Origin: a virus
Direction: 5' to 3' (one strand)
DNA: 32,930 nt
Virus record (IMG/VR): IMGVR_UViG_3300044634_000093
Span: 1 to 32,930 of that record
Below are positions 12,364-19,351 of the stretch, in pieces. A model generated the notes under the pieces. It searched no databases. It had not been told where the DNA came from and worked only from the letters and a program-made list of their open reading frames with translations. Both the position numbers and the translations under genes were made by a program. Every line of letters starts with the position of its first letter. Position 1 is the stretch's first letter.

Positions 12364-14838
12364 TTAAACTGTGCCAGCTAGTGTACCAGTGTTAACAATT
12401 CTAATTGGAATATAGATAAATTCCACAGCCTTTGCTGGTTCAATAGCAACATCAATGTAAAGTTCATTACGATCAATACGTGCCGGTGTATTGTTTGTTT
12501 CATCACATACAACTGCAAAGTCGTAAATACCTCTGCGGCTTAGGATGTCTGCTAGGAAACGTTCAAACACTAGCTTTGCTCTTGCTCTTGTTTGTGTATC
12601 GTTTTGTTCAAACAAGAAAGGACGAGCAATACTATCAAATCTACCACGCAAGTATGCTACTAAACGTGCAACGTTTACACGGTCAAGTGCGCTTGTTCCA
12701 ACATGCAATGTTTTCTGACCAAAGATAATTGTTCCTTGACCCACAAACGTAGCAATTGGATTGAGGTTGTTTTGATACATGGAATCACGCTGACCTTGTG
12801 TCAATGCAACTGCTTTAAATTCACCTTCTGATGTAACATATCCAACTGCACTTGCGTTTTGGACAACACCACGTGTAGTTCCTGCTGGTGCAAACCATTG
12901 GAAACTAATGTTGTCATTATATGCGTAAGTGTATAGTGCCATATGACTTGGAGGAACAACAACAGTGTTACCGTTAACTGGTTCTGTTGTACTACCTGCT
13001 GGGTAATAAACTGCACTATAAGTGTTGTTAGTTACAAGTCCATCTTCGCCGTTTTCTGTTGCTACTGCATTGTTTTGTACCCAAAGAACTGCTTCTGTTG
13101 GATTCTTACGCATTGGGGTATCAATAATAATGAATGCAGTTTCGCCACGATCACTATTTAGAGTTACCAACTCATCTGTAAGTTCAGGGTAGTTAGGAGC
13201 ACAAAGTAAGCTAAATGTATACTGTTCATCACGTAGTTCAGTACCCGATGTTGCTGCTTGCATTGCTTGTGCAATAACAGCTCTTTGTGCATAACGTCCA
13301 AAACGACCGCTTCCGTCTGCATGATTAGGTGCAGCATTTCTCCAAGCAGTACCATTCCATTCACGAACAGTATTTTTACTTTGAGCCATGTTAACAACAA
13401 CCATATTGTTTGGATAAACAAGGGGGCTCGGAGCACCAGTAATAAGTGAGCTTGCATCACCCGCAGTATCTGAGATATTTGCAAACAATACACCACGGTT
13501 GGTTGATTGATCTGTGTTACTATGTGTAACCCATGCACTCAATGCACTGCTGTATACTTTAATAACAGGATATGATCTTTCGTTAGCTTGACCTTCTGCT
13601 GCATTAGTAGTATCAATCCAAATATCTCCGCCAGATGGCGAAGTAGGTGCAGTTGTTGAATATGTTGGTGTTGCTGCATCATACGCACCAGAGTTAACTA
13701 CATAAACATCAAGACTATTAATAGTATCGTCAAACCATAGTTGTCCAGTTGCTGCAGTTGCAGTTGGTGTGCTAGTTTGTGCAAATTTAGTTGTGTAGTT
13801 GCTTAATGTACTAACTCCGCCGACTGATGTAACACGTTGAACAATAATAAGGGCTTTTGTATTAACGTCTAAGTCAAGTAACAGTCTACCATTCGTAGCA
13901 GTTGAGCTTGTTAGTGCAGTTGTACTAGAACCGTCTTGTGGAAAGAAATCACCAATTGAAGTGCTTGCACCTGCAGTCTGTGCAGTTGTAACACCTTGCA
14001 CAGTTTTACTTACCCAAGCACTTGTGAATTCGCTGAATACCAAATTGATACCGTTGCCTGGACTTGTAGTTTTAATCCATACATCGCCGTCACCTGGCGC
14101 AGCTGGTGTGCTAAAGTGTCTAGCCCAAGTTACTGTATCACTGGTTGACAGTGTTGAATCGCTGTCCAGTTCTTCCCATGCATTGGGTGACCCGGTTTTA
14201 CCGATAAAGTATTCAAGTGATAAGTCACCTGTCTGACGAGCGTGTACTACAACTAAGAATTGACCAACTGTAACTGTAGCACTTGGCGTGTATGTGCCGC
14301 CGCCAGCTTCTAATGCAGTTGCATCAAGATTAACTTCAACTAACGGAGTTTGTGCAACCCAAAGACCTGTAGTGCTGTTGTATCTGTGAATACCATAGCT
14401 ACTAGCATCTGTATCTAACCAAAGTGAGTTAGCTGTACTGTATTCTGCTGTTGGTGTTGTTGTTGTTGCTTCTAATTCTGCAAGGTCAATATCTGCACGA
14501 ACAATATATGCCTGTGAACCTTGTCCTAAATAACTGTAGGCTGCTAATAGACCATATTCGCTTGTCTCGCTGCCTTGAACAATTGCTGTTCCATTAGTAG
14601 TGAACGTTGGATTGCCAAAATATTGAGTCAATTCACGCTGAGATGTCACTCTCACTACATCGCCAGCATACGTACTCTTGGTATACCTTGCAATGCCATC
14701 AGTTTCACTACCAGTGGGATCTGTTTTATTTTCTCTTGTAGCCAATACAAGTAGCGGAATTGTGCCGGCGCCTGGCGCACCATAAGCACTTTCGTCAACT
14801 ACTGTTACTGACACACCTGGGGATACTAAAGTAACCAT
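12364..14838 (-). CDS. gp18: gp18 contractile tail sheath protein
   Basis: The sheath subunit that contracts to drive the tube into the host. The 824-aa product is longer than T4 gp18 (659 aa). The start is typical (VTLVSPGVSVTVVDESAYG), and the C-terminal assembly domain is conserved (GQKTLHVGTSALDRVNVARL, FDSIARPFLFEQND, NELYIDVAIEPAKAVEFIYI). Between residues about 127 and 500 is a large exposed insertion with at least four copies of a Trp-ending module (SLWLDTD...LW, GDVWIKTT...AW, GQLWFDDT, GDIWIDTT...AW). AGAGGAG precedes the ATG, a GTAAATA box lies upstream and a strong terminator follows, as expected for an abundant late protein. Confidence 0.95.
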   Translation of the reverse strand: MVTLVSPGVSVTVVDESAYGAPGAGTIPLLVLATRENKTDPTGSETDGIARYTKSTYAGDVVRVTSQRELTQYFGNPTFTTNGTAIVQGSETSEYGLLAAYSYLGQGSQAYIVRADIDLAELEATTTTPTAEYSTANSLWLDTDASSYGIHRYNSTTGLWVAQTPLVEVNLDATALEAGGGTYTPSATVTVGQFLVVVHARQTGDLSLEYFIGKTGSPNAWEELDSDSTLSTSDTVTWARHFSTPAAPGDGDVWIKTTSPGNGINLVFSEFTSAWVSKTVQGVTTAQTAGASTSIGDFFPQDGSSTTALTSSTATNGRLLLDLDVNTKALIIVQRVTSVGGVSTLSNYTTKFAQTSTPTATAATGQLWFDDTINSLDVYVVNSGAYDAATPTYSTTAPTSPSGGDIWIDTTNAAEGQANERSYPVIKVYSSALSAWVTHSNTDQSTNRGVLFANISDTAGDASSLITGAPSPLVYPNNMVVVNMAQSKNTVREWNGTAWRNAAPNHADGSGRFGRYAQRAVIAQAMQAATSGTELRDEQYTFSLLCAPNYPELTDELVTLNSDRGETAFIIIDTPMRKNPTEAVLWVQNNAVATENGEDGLVTNNTYSAVYYPAGSTTEPVNGNTVVVPPSHMALYTYAYNDNISFQWFAPAGTTRGVVQNASAVGYVTSEGEFKAVALTQGQRDSMYQNNLNPIATFVGQGTIIFGQKTLHVGTSALDRVNVARLVAYLRGRFDSIARPFLFEQNDTQTRARAKLVFERFLADILSRRGIYDFAVVCDETNNTPARIDRNELYIDVAIEPAKAVEFIYIPIRIVNTGTLAGTV

Positions 14839-14874
14839 ATTTTCACTCCTCTGGGTTAGTATTCTTACTAATAC

Positions 14875-14882
14875 TATTTACC
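14875..14882 (-). promoter_or_regulatory. Late promoter-like box (GTAAATA type) for gp18
   Basis: GGTAAATA on the minus strand, 36 nt upstream of the gp18 ATG. It is a weaker match to the T4 late consensus than the boxes before gp17 and gp13. Confidence 0.4.
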
Positions 14883-14930
14883 AAAGAAGCTATATATTCG
14901 TATGATTATGGGGGTTAACTGCTTACTTAA

Positions 14931-15437
14931 CTATTTAAGTATCGTATGCATAAGTTCATTAATGTTAAAATGAAGTTCTTCTACTGTGCCGTTATTATCA
15001 ATTGTATAATCAGCCATCCACTGTTCTAGACTCATGCTATCTTTTGATTCAACTGGAAGATGATCGCTACGATCAACCCAGATAGCATAGTCAAATACTT
15101 TAGTATTTTTCATGGCATGGAATTCTTTTTTATTGCGTAGTCCACAATAAATGTCATGTGCGGCAAAAATTTCTCTGCCTAGGCGTGCTGCATCAGGTAA
15201 ATTATAATCGCAGATAGCATTATACCATTCTGCTCTGTGATCATGCCTGTCAGCATAACATTCTTCCTCATTAGCATATCCATATCTATCCTTCAACATA
15301 TCAAAAATAAAACGTTCACTACAGAACTTGCTGCTACTCTTAAAGTCAAATCTCATGTGTTTGTTTAGGTATTCGCATACAGTATCTTTACCGTGACGCC
15401 CGTGTCCGATAACAAGTAGCTTGGGTAGGTATTTCAT
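14931..15437 (-). CDS. P-loop (deoxy)nucleoside monophosphate kinase-like protein
   Basis: A 168-aa protein with an N-terminal Walker A/P-loop VIGHGRHGKDT (residues 9-19), the GKDT form seen in T4 gene 1 dNMP kinase and related NMP kinases. FKSSSKFCSERFIFDMLKD, NDAARLGREIF-type sequence (DAARLGREIFAAHDIYCGLR) and DYAIWVDRSD follow, consistent with a LID/base-binding region and a final Walker B-like strand. It would phosphorylate nucleoside monophosphates for DNA synthesis; the substrate cannot be told from sequence. It sits among late structural genes but has its own sigma70 promoter (15462-15490), so it can be made early. AGGGAT precedes the ATG. Confidence 0.82.
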   Translation of the reverse strand: MKYLPKLLVIGHGRHGKDTVCEYLNKHMRFDFKSSSKFCSERFIFDMLKDRYGYANEEECYADRHDHRAEWYNAICDYNLPDAARLGREIFAAHDIYCGLRNKKEFHAMKNTKVFDYAIWVDRSDHLPVESKDSMSLEQWMADYTIDNNGTVEELHFNINELMHTILK

Positions 15438-15461
15438 TGGATTATCCCTGTTGTTTGTATT

Positions 15462-15490
15462 AAACTACAACAAAAATGAACACTTGTCAA
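15462..15490 (-). promoter_or_regulatory. Sigma70-type promoter for the kinase gene
   Basis: Minus strand TTGACA (15485-15490), 17-nt spacer, TAGTTT (15462-15467). The -35 box contains the TGA stop of gp13 (15487-15489). The -10 is weaker than in the other early promoters. Confidence 0.7.
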
Positions 15491-16227
15491 CCAATAATAA
15501 TACCAAGCCCAACGCTACCGTCAACATAAGTTTTCAACTCATCTTCTAGCTTGTCAATGCTTGCTTGTGCATCTGATCTTAGCGCCTCTGCATTAAGACT
15601 AGTACCGCCTTGTGGACCTGCAATAGTTCCAAACTTACCACGTGCCTCTGATAACATTAGTTTTGCATATGCAAGTGCCAATTCTTTAATCCAAGGTGCG
15701 CTATAAGGATCTGTTAACAATTCTTCATCGGTTCGATACTTGTAAACGTGCAAGTATACAGTATCTTCTGCTTTTTGTCTGCGACCAATAAACAATTTTT
15801 TGGTTACAGTATTCCAAGTAAAGATAAGTTTTTCACCAAAAATTCTACTAAGTGTTTCTCTGTTTTGTGCAAGGAAATCAAATGTAGCCATGCCGCCAGA
15901 CATACCACTATACAGTAGGAAGTTATTCAAGTATGCAGTTTCAAAAGGTTCAATATCTCCGCCACTGCTGCCGTTCAAATGACCGCCTGTTCGTCTATAG
16001 ATATCCTTAACATCAATAATCTCGTCCGGTAATGTATATTCAGTTGTGTCTATCTGTAGTACGAGTGAGATGAAAGATTCTTGTACGGAGTTTTCTGCTC
16101 GTTGACGATATTTTTCGCCAGCTTTACGAATAGCTAACTCGTAATGCTCTGGGTCAAGTTCTACGTCGACCATTTGACCGCCTAAGCGGAGTTCGATTTC
16201 TTTGATGAGTTGATTTATCTTTGCCAT
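15487..16227 (-). CDS. gp13: gp13 neck protein
   Basis: In T4, gp13 joins gp14 in the neck that seals the filled head and accepts the tail. The 246-aa product aligns by pattern with T4 gp13 at the N-terminus: LIKEIELRLGGQMVDVELDP against [20 protein letters not shown], then a helix (YELAIRKAGEKYRQRAE). It then has TTEYTLPDEIIDVKDIYR, a Gly-rich loop, LIFTWNTVTKKLFIGRR and the C-terminal helix WIKELALAYAKLMLSEARGKF. No Shine-Dalgarno precedes the ATG at 16227; CATAAATA ends exactly 5 nt upstream, the same layout as at gp17. Its usual partner gp14 is probably the divergent gene at 17659. Confidence 0.85.
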   Translation of the reverse strand: MAKINQLIKEIELRLGGQMVDVELDPEHYELAIRKAGEKYRQRAENSVQESFISLVLQIDTTEYTLPDEIIDVKDIYRRTGGHLNGSSGGDIEPFETAYLNNFLLYSGMSGGMATFDFLAQNRETLSRIFGEKLIFTWNTVTKKLFIGRRQKAEDTVYLHVYKYRTDEELLTDPYSAPWIKELALAYAKLMLSEARGKFGTIAGPQGGTSLNAEALRSDAQASIDKLEDELKTYVDGSVGLGIIIG

Positions 16228-16232
16228 GCTAA

Positions 16233-16240
16233 TATTTATG
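16233..16240 (-). promoter_or_regulatory. T4-type late promoter, leaderless geometry
   Basis: CATAAATA on the minus strand, then TTAGC and the gp13 ATG. The predicted late start site is the A of the ATG, as at gp17. Confidence 0.65.
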
Positions 16241-16251
16241 CGTTGGCATGA

Positions 16252-17421
16252 TTAGAACACTTTGAGAATTACAGTGTCCTCATTGAATCGTCCGTTCATC
16301 TTAGTATCTGTCGTTTTTAGGAAGTCGAACTGGGCAGGCACTTTGTGTTTGGTTACTTTTTTCCAACCCGGCAACACTTCTTCTGGTTTACGGATGGTTT
16401 TCTGCACACTCTTGTCCTCGTCAAAGAACTGCAGTGTCGTGCCTTTGACTTGGAAAGTTTGTCCTGCTTCTGCATAGTAAACGCCTAGTTTACGATTCTT
16501 GGAGTTGAACACAACTGCAACAGTCGACCCAATGAGGTCTGCAGGGGGAACGCTTGCGATGCCGTAAGTGGGATCACTTGCTTTGAACTTCAAACTCTTA
16601 ACAAGTTCAGCAGCACTTTTTTGCTTTACTTTACGCACAGGACGCACTTGCTTCTTCTCTGCACGGAGGATGTCTAGTGCTTGGAACAATCGCTTATAAA
16701 AGTCGCTAAACTCTTTTTGCTGCAACTTAGTGAAGTGAGCAAAACCCTCTGCAAGTTGCTGTTGCATTTCAGTTTGTTTACTTGCAATGGGCAATGCAAC
16801 CAGTTCTTCAAGTTCAGCAGCAGGGCCTTCATACCACTTTTGGATAAAGCGGGCATGACCTAGGTTAATTTCTTTACCCTTAAGGTATGCTAGCGGCTGT
16901 TTATCTTTAAGAGGATTTGCTTTTGGATCACGGATAAAATCGTCAATCCACTGTTCAAGTTCTTCAAGTTTTGCTTCAGTAGCTTCTTGTAGCCGTTCCT
17001 GGATAGTGGGAACATATGCTACTTTTTTGGATTTAACTTCTTCATCTTGTACTGTAACCATTTGCTTACCTTCGTCGATAAGTGCAAGAAACAGTTTCTC
17101 AAGACCTTTTTTGTAAACATCTGGCACCATTTCGGGCTTATGTTCTAGCAAGTATGCAGTAGTAGCCCAGTGACTCCCGCCACCAACCTTCCACTCTGGC
17201 AATTTGTTAATTGCTGCAAAGTCTGCTTTGCTTAGATATTTCTTTGCATAGCCCTTGACAGCACTAATCCAGTCTTTGTTTTCAACTTCATAGTGAACGT
17301 AGAACTTTGCTTTGTTCCAGTCGGTCATGGGCATTGCTGCCATACCGCTGATACGGCGTGTTGCTCGCACTGTTTTCTTTTTGCGGGGAGCAGTTGCTCG
17401 TGGTGTTACAGACTTAGCCAT
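16252..17421 (-). CDS. Unrecognised 389-aa early-type protein
   Basis: A basic protein whose first 25 residues are Lys/Arg-rich (TAPRKKKTVRATRR) and may bind nucleic acid. A conserved-looking domain follows (WNKAKFYVHYEVENKDWISA, GGGSHWATTAYLLEHKP). Long charged helices rich in Glu, Gln and Lys occupy the middle (ERLQEATEAKLEELEQWIDD), with a beta-rich C-terminus (STVAVVFNSKNRKLGVYYAE, TLQFFDEDKSVQKTIRKPEE). I recognise no family. It is coupled to the 50-aa gene upstream (TAATG) and lies behind the sigma70 promoter at 17602-17630, so it is an early-type gene placed directly before late gp13. Confidence 0.82.
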   Translation of the reverse strand: MAKSVTPRATAPRKKKTVRATRRISGMAAMPMTDWNKAKFYVHYEVENKDWISAVKGYAKKYLSKADFAAINKLPEWKVGGGSHWATTAYLLEHKPEMVPDVYKKGLEKLFLALIDEGKQMVTVQDEEVKSKKVAYVPTIQERLQEATEAKLEELEQWIDDFIRDPKANPLKDKQPLAYLKGKEINLGHARFIQKWYEGPAAELEELVALPIASKQTEMQQQLAEGFAHFTKLQQKEFSDFYKRLFQALDILRAEKKQVRPVRKVKQKSAAELVKSLKFKASDPTYGIASVPPADLIGSTVAVVFNSKNRKLGVYYAEAGQTFQVKGTTLQFFDEDKSVQKTIRKPEEVLPGWKKVTKHKVPAQFDFLKTTDTKMNGRFNEDTVILKVF

Positions 17422-17573
17422 TATACATATTCCTTCAGCAGTTGTTCAAAGTCAGCTTTCATACCGTATGCAGCATCCAACGCCCGCTGGCGTTCGTCGG
17501 CATCCTCGATGAGCAGATAGTTGGCAATGTTAGTCTCACACGCTTTGATGTAACTTAGAAGTGCTTCTTTCAT
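17421..17573 (-). CDS. Small helical early protein (50 aa)
   Basis: A 50-codon gene from an ATG at 17573 to a TAA at 17421-17423, with AGAGGA 4 nt before the start. The product (MKEALLSYIKACETNIANYL...) is an acidic helical hairpin-like protein without membrane segments. Its stop overlaps the start of the 389-aa gene (TAATG), so the two are coupled. A near-consensus promoter lies 29 nt upstream. The function is unknown; it could be a partner or a regulator of the following gene. Confidence 0.72.
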   Translation of the reverse strand: MKEALLSYIKACETNIANYLLIEDADERQRALDAAYGMKADFEQLLKEYV

Positions 17574-17601
17574 AACGTCCTCTTTCCTTGCCTACATATT
17601 T

Positions 17602-17630
17602 ACTATATGCGAAGTATCTTGGTTTGTCAA
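17602..17630 (-). promoter_or_regulatory. Sigma70-type early promoter
   Basis: Minus strand TTGACA (17625-17630), 17-nt spacer, TATAGT (17602-17607). TGTAGGCAA (17588-17596) follows the -10 by 5 nt, as in the promoters at 234-262 and 747-775. It drives the 50-aa and 389-aa genes away from the plus-strand operon. Confidence 0.85.
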
Positions 17631-17642
17631 CCATTATTTGCA

Positions 17643-17650
17643 GCTAAATA
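17643..17650 (+). promoter_or_regulatory. Late promoter box (CTAAATA type), near-leaderless
   Basis: GCTAAATA on the plus strand, then TATATATC and the ATG at 17659. The 8-nt gap equals that before gp4. It is the only promoter-like signal seen for the plus-strand structural operon. Confidence 0.5.
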
Positions 17651-17658
17651 TATATATC

Positions 17659-18750
17659 ATGCCACGTTTATCAATGTATCAACCAACCAAAACGAACGAC
17701 TACAAATTTATGGACCGCACTATCCGTGAGCAGTTCTGGATAGGTGGTGTTGCGGCTATTATCCACAAATATGTTGGTCCTGCAGCACAACCAGACATGA
17801 ATGATCCCACTCAACCCAACTATATGGACGGTAGAGAGGTTGATCCACTAAGTGGTGAATTTATTAATGTTGATGGTATACTTAACGAAACAAAAATTCA
17901 AGACTTACTGTTTATGGAAAACAGAGATCGAAAGTATGATCCTGACATTTACGAATTGCGTGGTGTTTACAATGTTAGCGACAACGACTTTGATCTTAGC
18001 CAATTTGGATTATTTCTTAGCAACGATACGTTTTACATGACATTCCACATTAATGACATGGTAGAAATACTGGGACGCAAACTGTTATCAGGTGATGTTA
18101 TTGAACTACCTCACCTTAGAGATGAATTATTGTTAGATACGGGCAGACAAGCAGTTAACAAGTATTTCGTTGTTAATGATGCAAGCAAAGGCTCAGAGGG
18201 ATTTAGCAAAACATGGTATGCACATATTTGGCGTGTAAAACTTAGCCCGATTAACGATGCACAAGAATACAGAGATATACTTGGTAGTGAGCATGACGTT
18301 AACAGTCTCAAAAATGCTGTTAGCACATATAAAAGTGAATTTAACATTAGTGATGCTATTGTTGCTAGTGCTGCACAGGACGATCCAATTGGAAAATCTT
18401 TAATAGATCACTTGTTTGGATATGATTATGCAACAAGTGGTGGTATTGTTAATCGTGATGGTACTTACAATCACGGCGAAACAATATCAAGTGGCGGAGA
18501 ATTTCCAAATAATCCAAACGAAGGTGACTTCTTTATACGTAGTGATTTTTCACCCGCAAGAATGTTTGTTCGTAGAGGTAGCAAGTGGAACAGACGCTAT
18601 GATAATATAACAGATAAAACATGGACTGATCGTACCTACAATGCTAGCGGATTTATTAATAATGAACAACACACGACAGTTGTTGATAATCAAGAATTTA
18701 AAGAAAAACAAGCACTTAGCGATGTTATATTGCCTAAGTCAGATACATAA
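17659..18750 (+). CDS. gp14-like neck/virion structural protein
   Basis: A 363-aa protein starting MPRLSMYQPTKTNDYKFMDR. The region NIQDLLF-like sequence (IQDLLFMENRDRKYDPDIYE), then NDFDLSQFGLFLSNDTFYMTFHINDM and LSGDVIELPHLRDE, resembles the gp14 neck plan (FGxxxxDxxTFxI...GDLIxFP). Assignment to gp14 is by this pattern and by sitting opposite gp13, and is not certain. Residues about 275-315 form a Trp-ending module (NPNEGDFFIRSDF...SKW) like those in gp18 and gp15. The ATG at 17659 is preferred over an upstream TTG at 17638, because it matches the family-like N-terminus; it has no Shine-Dalgarno and a late box 8 nt upstream. Confidence 0.72.
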   Translation: MPRLSMYQPTKTNDYKFMDRTIREQFWIGGVAAIIHKYVGPAAQPDMNDPTQPNYMDGREVDPLSGEFINVDGILNETKIQDLLFMENRDRKYDPDIYELRGVYNVSDNDFDLSQFGLFLSNDTFYMTFHINDMVEILGRKLLSGDVIELPHLRDELLLDTGRQAVNKYFVVNDASKGSEGFSKTWYAHIWRVKLSPINDAQEYRDILGSEHDVNSLKNAVSTYKSEFNISDAIVASAAQDDPIGKSLIDHLFGYDYATSGGIVNRDGTYNHGETISSGGEFPNNPNEGDFFIRSDFSPARMFVRRGSKWNRRYDNITDKTWTDRTYNASGFINNEQHTTVVDNQEFKEKQALSDVILPKSDT

Positions 18751-18768
18751 TAGTTAAGGATTTATATT

Positions 18769-19350
18769 ATGGCCATTACATTAAGAAGTACAAAAGGATT
18801 AGCATTAACTTATTCAGAGTTGGACGGCAACTTTACCGATCTAGACACCAGAGTAAACACCAAGTTAGCTTCATCTAGTGTTAGTGCATTTGGACTAACG
18901 CTAATCGACGACGCAAGTGCTGCTACTGCAAGAGCAACGTTGGGGTTAGGAACAGGTGCTGTTGCAAATGAGTATGTTTTACCAACTTCAACAACATCGG
19001 TATTAGGTGGTGTTAAGATTGACGGAACAACTATTACCATAGATGGCAGTGGCGTTATTAGCGGAGCGACTGCATATACATTACCAACATCAACAACATC
19101 AGTATTAGGCGGTGTTAAGATTGACGGAACAACTATTACTATAAACGGCAGTGGTGTTATTAGTAGTGCAACTGCATATACATTACCAACTGCAACAACA
19201 TCAACATTAGGTGGTGTTAGGATTGACGGAACTACTATTACTATAAGTAGTGGCATTATTAGTTCAGGTCAATTCTTAGAAATTGATGGGGGCAGTGCTT
19301 CCACAACATATTCAACAGGCGATTTAGAAATCGACGGAGGCGGAGCATAA
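18769..19350 (+). CDS. Short repeat-rich tail fibre-type protein
   Basis: A 193-aa protein with an N-terminus common to marine phage fibre-type proteins (LRSTKGLALTYSELDGNFTD). Three tandem 34-aa repeats follow (LPTSTTSVLGGVKIDGTTIT plus a GSGVIS turn), and a Gly/Ser ending (EIDGGSASTTYSTGDLEIDG). The composition (Thr, Gly, Ser, Val) suggests a trimeric beta-structured fibre segment. AAGGA lies 9 nt before the ATG. It stands between the neck-like gene and a larger fibre-type gene in one operon. Receptor binding or a virion decoration role is possible but not shown. Confidence 0.75.
   Translation: MAITLRSTKGLALTYSELDGNFTDLDTRVNTKLASSSVSAFGLTLIDDASAATARATLGLGTGAVANEYVLPTSTTSVLGGVKIDGTTITIDGSGVISGATAYTLPTSTTSVLGGVKIDGTTITINGSGVISSATAYTLPTATTSTLGGVRIDGTTITISSGIISSGQFLEIDGGSASTTYSTGDLEIDGGGA
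18973..19276 (+). repeat. Three tandem 102-bp repeats
   Basis: Units begin at 18973, 19075 and 19177, each starting with the codons for Y-x-LPTxTTS. The first two are nearly identical; the third is shortened by two codons at its end. The unit is 34 codons, so copy changes keep the frame. Confidence 0.9.
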
Positions 19351-19351
19351 T

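Noticed and set aside
14924-14941. Dyad TACTTAA-CTAT-TTAAGTA at the end of the kinase gene
   Set aside because: It is an all-weak-pair stem without a T run on the transcribed side, so not a convincing terminator.
17638-17658. Upstream TTG start for the gp14-like gene
   Set aside because: It would read through the late box and add MQLNIYI; the ATG at 17659 gives the expected short N-terminus.
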